The notes beneath the pieces are model-generated. The model was given only the letters and a program-made list of their open reading frames with translations. It made no database searches and was not told the DNA's origin. The position numbers were made by a program, and so were the translations under genes. A stretch of 64,000 nt of DNA from Clostridium sp. 1001275B_160808_H3. GTDB taxonomy: Bacteria > Bacillota > Clostridia > Clostridiales > Clostridiaceae. Below are positions 63,826 to 64,000 of the stretch, piece after piece. How positions within the stretch are numbered: the first letter of the stretch is position 1; each line of letters begins with the position of its first letter. Where the stretch lies: positions 1-64,000 of the forward strand of contig NZ_JADNAT010000013.1 of NCBI RefSeq assembly GCF_015550425.1, given 5' to 3'.

Positions 63826-64000
63826 TTGAGTGAATCTATAAGAAAAGTCAGTACGATATTTACAATAGATGATAATGAACATAATAAAAAACTTAAGGAA
63901 ATTAATTCTCAGTATAAATTAACTCAAAGTGAGATAAAACTTGCTGGAGAGAGAATGAATTCCTTTGGTAAAAATACTGATGATTTGAAATATAAGCAAG
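63826..64000 (+). CDS. Tape measure protein, N-terminal fragment
   Basis: TTG start at 63826 after AGGAGGTGG. The 58 visible residues (SESIRKVSTIFTIDDNEHNKKLKEINSQYKLTQSEIKLAGERMNSFGKNTDDL) match the start of siphovirus tape measure proteins, long helical rulers of tail length. The gene runs out of the window. Confidence 0.88.
   Translation, partial: MSESIRKVSTIFTIDDNEHNKKLKEINSQYKLTQSEIKLAGERMNSFGKNTDDLKYKQ

Larger units (their letters stand above)
37712..64000. mobile_element. Prophage, left part (siphovirus type, HK97-like head)
   Basis: The element starts within the redox gene and continues past the right edge. It has the order integrase, repressor, divergent operators, Cro, antirepressor-like, recombination, replication, late regulator, packaging, head, tail. 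HK97-fold portal, protease and capsid, P27-type small terminase and tail-tube/chaperone/tape-measure order point to a long non-contractile-tailed phage. All modules seen are intact, so it may be inducible. Lysis genes and attR lie outside. Confidence 0.93.

Noticed and set aside
1..64000. CRISPR arrays, rRNA or tRNA genes, IS elements, and classical riboswitches.
   Set aside because: None seen on reading; only the prophage is mobile.

Overview
The window comes from a low-GC, endospore-forming Firmicute, most likely Clostridium sensu stricto. It carries a complete spoIIIA operon, spoIVB, spo0A and spoIIM, clostridial gene order around efp, nusB, xseAB, ispA, dxs, recN and scpAB, strong Shine-Dalgarno sites and very AT-rich DNA. 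I do not name a species. Bases 1-37.7 kb are chromosomal. The rest is the left part of a siphovirus-type prophage that runs off the right edge.

Chromosomal part. A type IV pilus or pseudopilus cluster (1.1-6.0 kb) has lost the 5' part of its assembly ATPase gene but keeps the platform protein, four prepilin-like genes and PilM/N/O-like genes. Next come efp, a zinc-ribbon protein gene, and spoIIIAA-AH, which encodes the mother-cell part of the SpoIIIA-SpoIIQ channel. A housekeeping run follows: an Asp23-family gene, nusB, folD, xseA-xseB, ispA, dxs, tlyA, nadK, argR, recN. It leads into spoIVB and spo0A. Further right are an alpha/beta hydrolase, a Nudix hydrolase, spoIIM, a XerD-like gene that has lost three of six catalytic residues, pdp, two D-Ala-D-Ala carboxypeptidases flanking scpA-scpB, convergent ytfJ and a DUF2953 gene, and a two-gene redox operon.

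Prophage part. A large serine recombinase has inserted the element into the second redox gene. The recombinase reading frame ends inside the host gene. A repressor and a Cro-like gene diverge around a set of related 16-bp operators. Rightward early genes include Rha/ORF6C, AbrB, Gam, ERF, a DnaD-like replisome organiser, a DnaC-like loader, a PD-(D/E)XK nuclease and SSB, with many small unknown genes. A RinA/ArpU-like late regulator is followed by about 360 bases of non-coding, G-rich, probably structured sequence. The packaging and head-tail module follows: HNH, small and large terminase, portal, ClpP-like protease, HK97-type capsid, connectors, major tail protein, tail chaperones and the start of the tape measure.

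Most interesting signals. (1) A probable +1 programmed frameshift at CCC TAA at the end of the capsid gene, adding a 55-residue HeH-like tail. (2) An AbrB gene whose zinc ribbon is completed only by a -1 shift at GTTAAAC. (3) A candidate structured RNA between the late regulator and the packaging genes. (4) A lambda-like origin inside the replisome-organiser gene. (5) A repeated intergenic element in the early prophage region, with one copy in the chromosome. (6) A XerD-position recombinase that looks catalytically dead. (7) Prophage insertion into a redox gene in a region rich in sporulation genes.
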